Source: a bacterium
Lineage (GTDB): Bacteria > Zixibacteria > MSB-5A5 > GN15 > FEB-12
DNA: 64,000 bases
Direction: 5' to 3'
NCBI GenBank assembly: GCA_016708025.1
Contig: JADJGQ010000001.1
Coordinates: 496,001-560,000 of the forward strand
The position numbers and the translations under genes are program-made. Each line of letters starts with the position of its first letter. The stretch's first letter is position 1. Shown here in pieces: positions 63,493-64,000 of this stretch. The notes under the pieces were generated by a model. It searched no databases. It saw only the letters and a program-made list of their open reading frames with translations, and was not told the origin of the DNA.

Positions 63493-64000
63493 ATGAAACG
63501 ACAAATACCCTTATTGTTAGTGCTGGTATTCGGCCTCTTCATGGTCTTTCAATACTTTGTTCCCCATGAATCGTCTGAATTCCTCTACGAATACTTGCTC
63601 GACTGGATCACCATCATTGGTATTTTTGCCCTGGTGCTGGGGATCTGGTCTTTGTTCAAAGTGAACATGGAAAAGATCACGCAAAAGAAACCAGACCGCG
63701 GATTCTCGATAGTCCTGCTGGTCAGCTTGTTTGCGACCATGTTTTTCGGATTTTTCGCCAAGGTTGACGGGTCATGGGGACTGCACTTCAGTACCGCTGA
63801 AGGACTGCAGAGCTACATGTACCGTCACGCGTACGAGTACATCATTCGACCTATCCAATCGACGATCTTCTCGCTGCTGGCCTTCTTTATTGCGTCAGCG
63901 GCGTACCGGGCCTTCCGCGCTCGCAACGTTCTGGCAAGCCTGCTGCTGGTCGCCGCATTGATAGTGATGCTTCGCTTTAATCCATACCTCGGGTTCTTCG
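63493..64000 (+). CDS. Module 3 protein B, cut by the window end
   Basis: ATG 63493 opens a frame that stays open to the last base (169 codons). It begins MKRQIPLLLVLVFGLFMVFQ, shares the KRQIPLL start with module 2 B and has the helices FATMFFGFF and STIFSLLAFFIASAAYRAF with the conserved RARN loop. It is the B gene of copy 3; C and D are expected beyond the window. Confidence 0.72.
   Translation, partial: MKRQIPLLLVLVFGLFMVFQYFVPHESSEFLYEYLLDWITIIGIFALVLGIWSLFKVNMEKITQKKPDRGFSIVLLVSLFATMFFGFFAKVDGSWGLHFSTAEGLQSYMYRHAYEYIIRPIQSTIFSLLAFFIASAAYRAFRARNVLASLLLVAALIVMLRFNPYLGFF

Larger units (their letters stand above)
54855..64000 (+). repeat. Three head-to-tail copies of a four-gene membrane module (A-B-C-D)
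   Basis: Copy 1: 54855-58466; copy 2: 58478-62175; copy 3: 62205 to the window end (A complete, B cut). Gene order A-B-C-D, sizes and gene junctions (0-8 bases or 4-base overlaps) are conserved. Copies are diverged paralogs, not recent duplications: conserved blocks such as LPFFVAACDYTLIGEELFAA in A recur with substitutions. Confidence 0.9.

Noticed and set aside
1..64000. tRNA, rRNA, CRISPR arrays, insertion sequences
   Set aside because: No regularly spaced repeats, transposase-like ORFs, terminal inverted repeats or T-loop-type sequences were found on reading; a dedicated scan was not possible.

Overview
This 64 kb window comes from a diderm (outer-membrane) bacterium. Its GC content is moderate, and most promoters I can read have TTGAC-type -35 boxes. 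A TonB-dependent receptor, a complete Tol-Pal operon, an Omp85-like barrel and lipoboxes all show an outer membrane. The gene mix (orphan MutL-type ATPase, GAF-containing kinases, DUF6754-type proteins) suggests an uncultured FCB-group lineage such as Zixibacteria. That placement is inference from gene content only.

Layout. 1-5.1 kb: end of a TonB-dependent receptor, an HD protein, a UMF1-type transporter, a PHP protein and a Janus/Ocnus-like protein. 5.3-20.0 kb: a full 14-subunit complex I operon (nuoA-N) with a small glutaredoxin-like gene between nuoM and nuoN. That gene almost certainly reads an in-frame UGA as selenocysteine (UXX-stop ending, SECIS-like hairpin). 20.1-28.2 kb: M16 peptidase, purF, a GAF/DHp protein, a secreted alpha/beta hydrolase, a helical secreted protein and an FAD amine oxidase; the last two are frameshifted. 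28.5-31.3 kb: a PqqD-like/M50/HlyD fusion protein followed by an unannotated 25-codon peptide gene with its own promoter, Shine-Dalgarno and terminator. 31.3-42.0 kb, minus strand: a Ser/Thr kinase-TPR protein, a hybrid-sensing histidine kinase, an outer-membrane protein, a NUDIX hydrolase and an RsbU/RsbW/RsbV-type partner-switching set. 42.1-50.1 kb, minus strand: ligA (frameshifted), a hypothetical, two CpoB-like lipoproteins (one frameshifted), pal, tolB, a tolA/tonB-like gene, tolR and tolQ. 50.3-54.4 kb: a small lipoprotein, a lipoyl/KOW-like protein, a membrane-anchored secreted protein and mutL.

54.8-64.0 kb: a four-gene membrane module (A: signal peptide, FN3-like, TM and DUF6754-like domain; B: about six TM; C: TM helices around a large soluble domain; D: multi-TM) occurs three times head to tail, and the third copy runs off the window. 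The function is not known to me. With the M50/peptide locus, it is the best candidate here for an undescribed system.

Four genes carry apparent single-base frameshifts that restore good homology when corrected, including the essential ligA. This points to consensus indel errors in the assembly as the first explanation. No tRNA, rRNA, CRISPR array or insertion sequence was seen.
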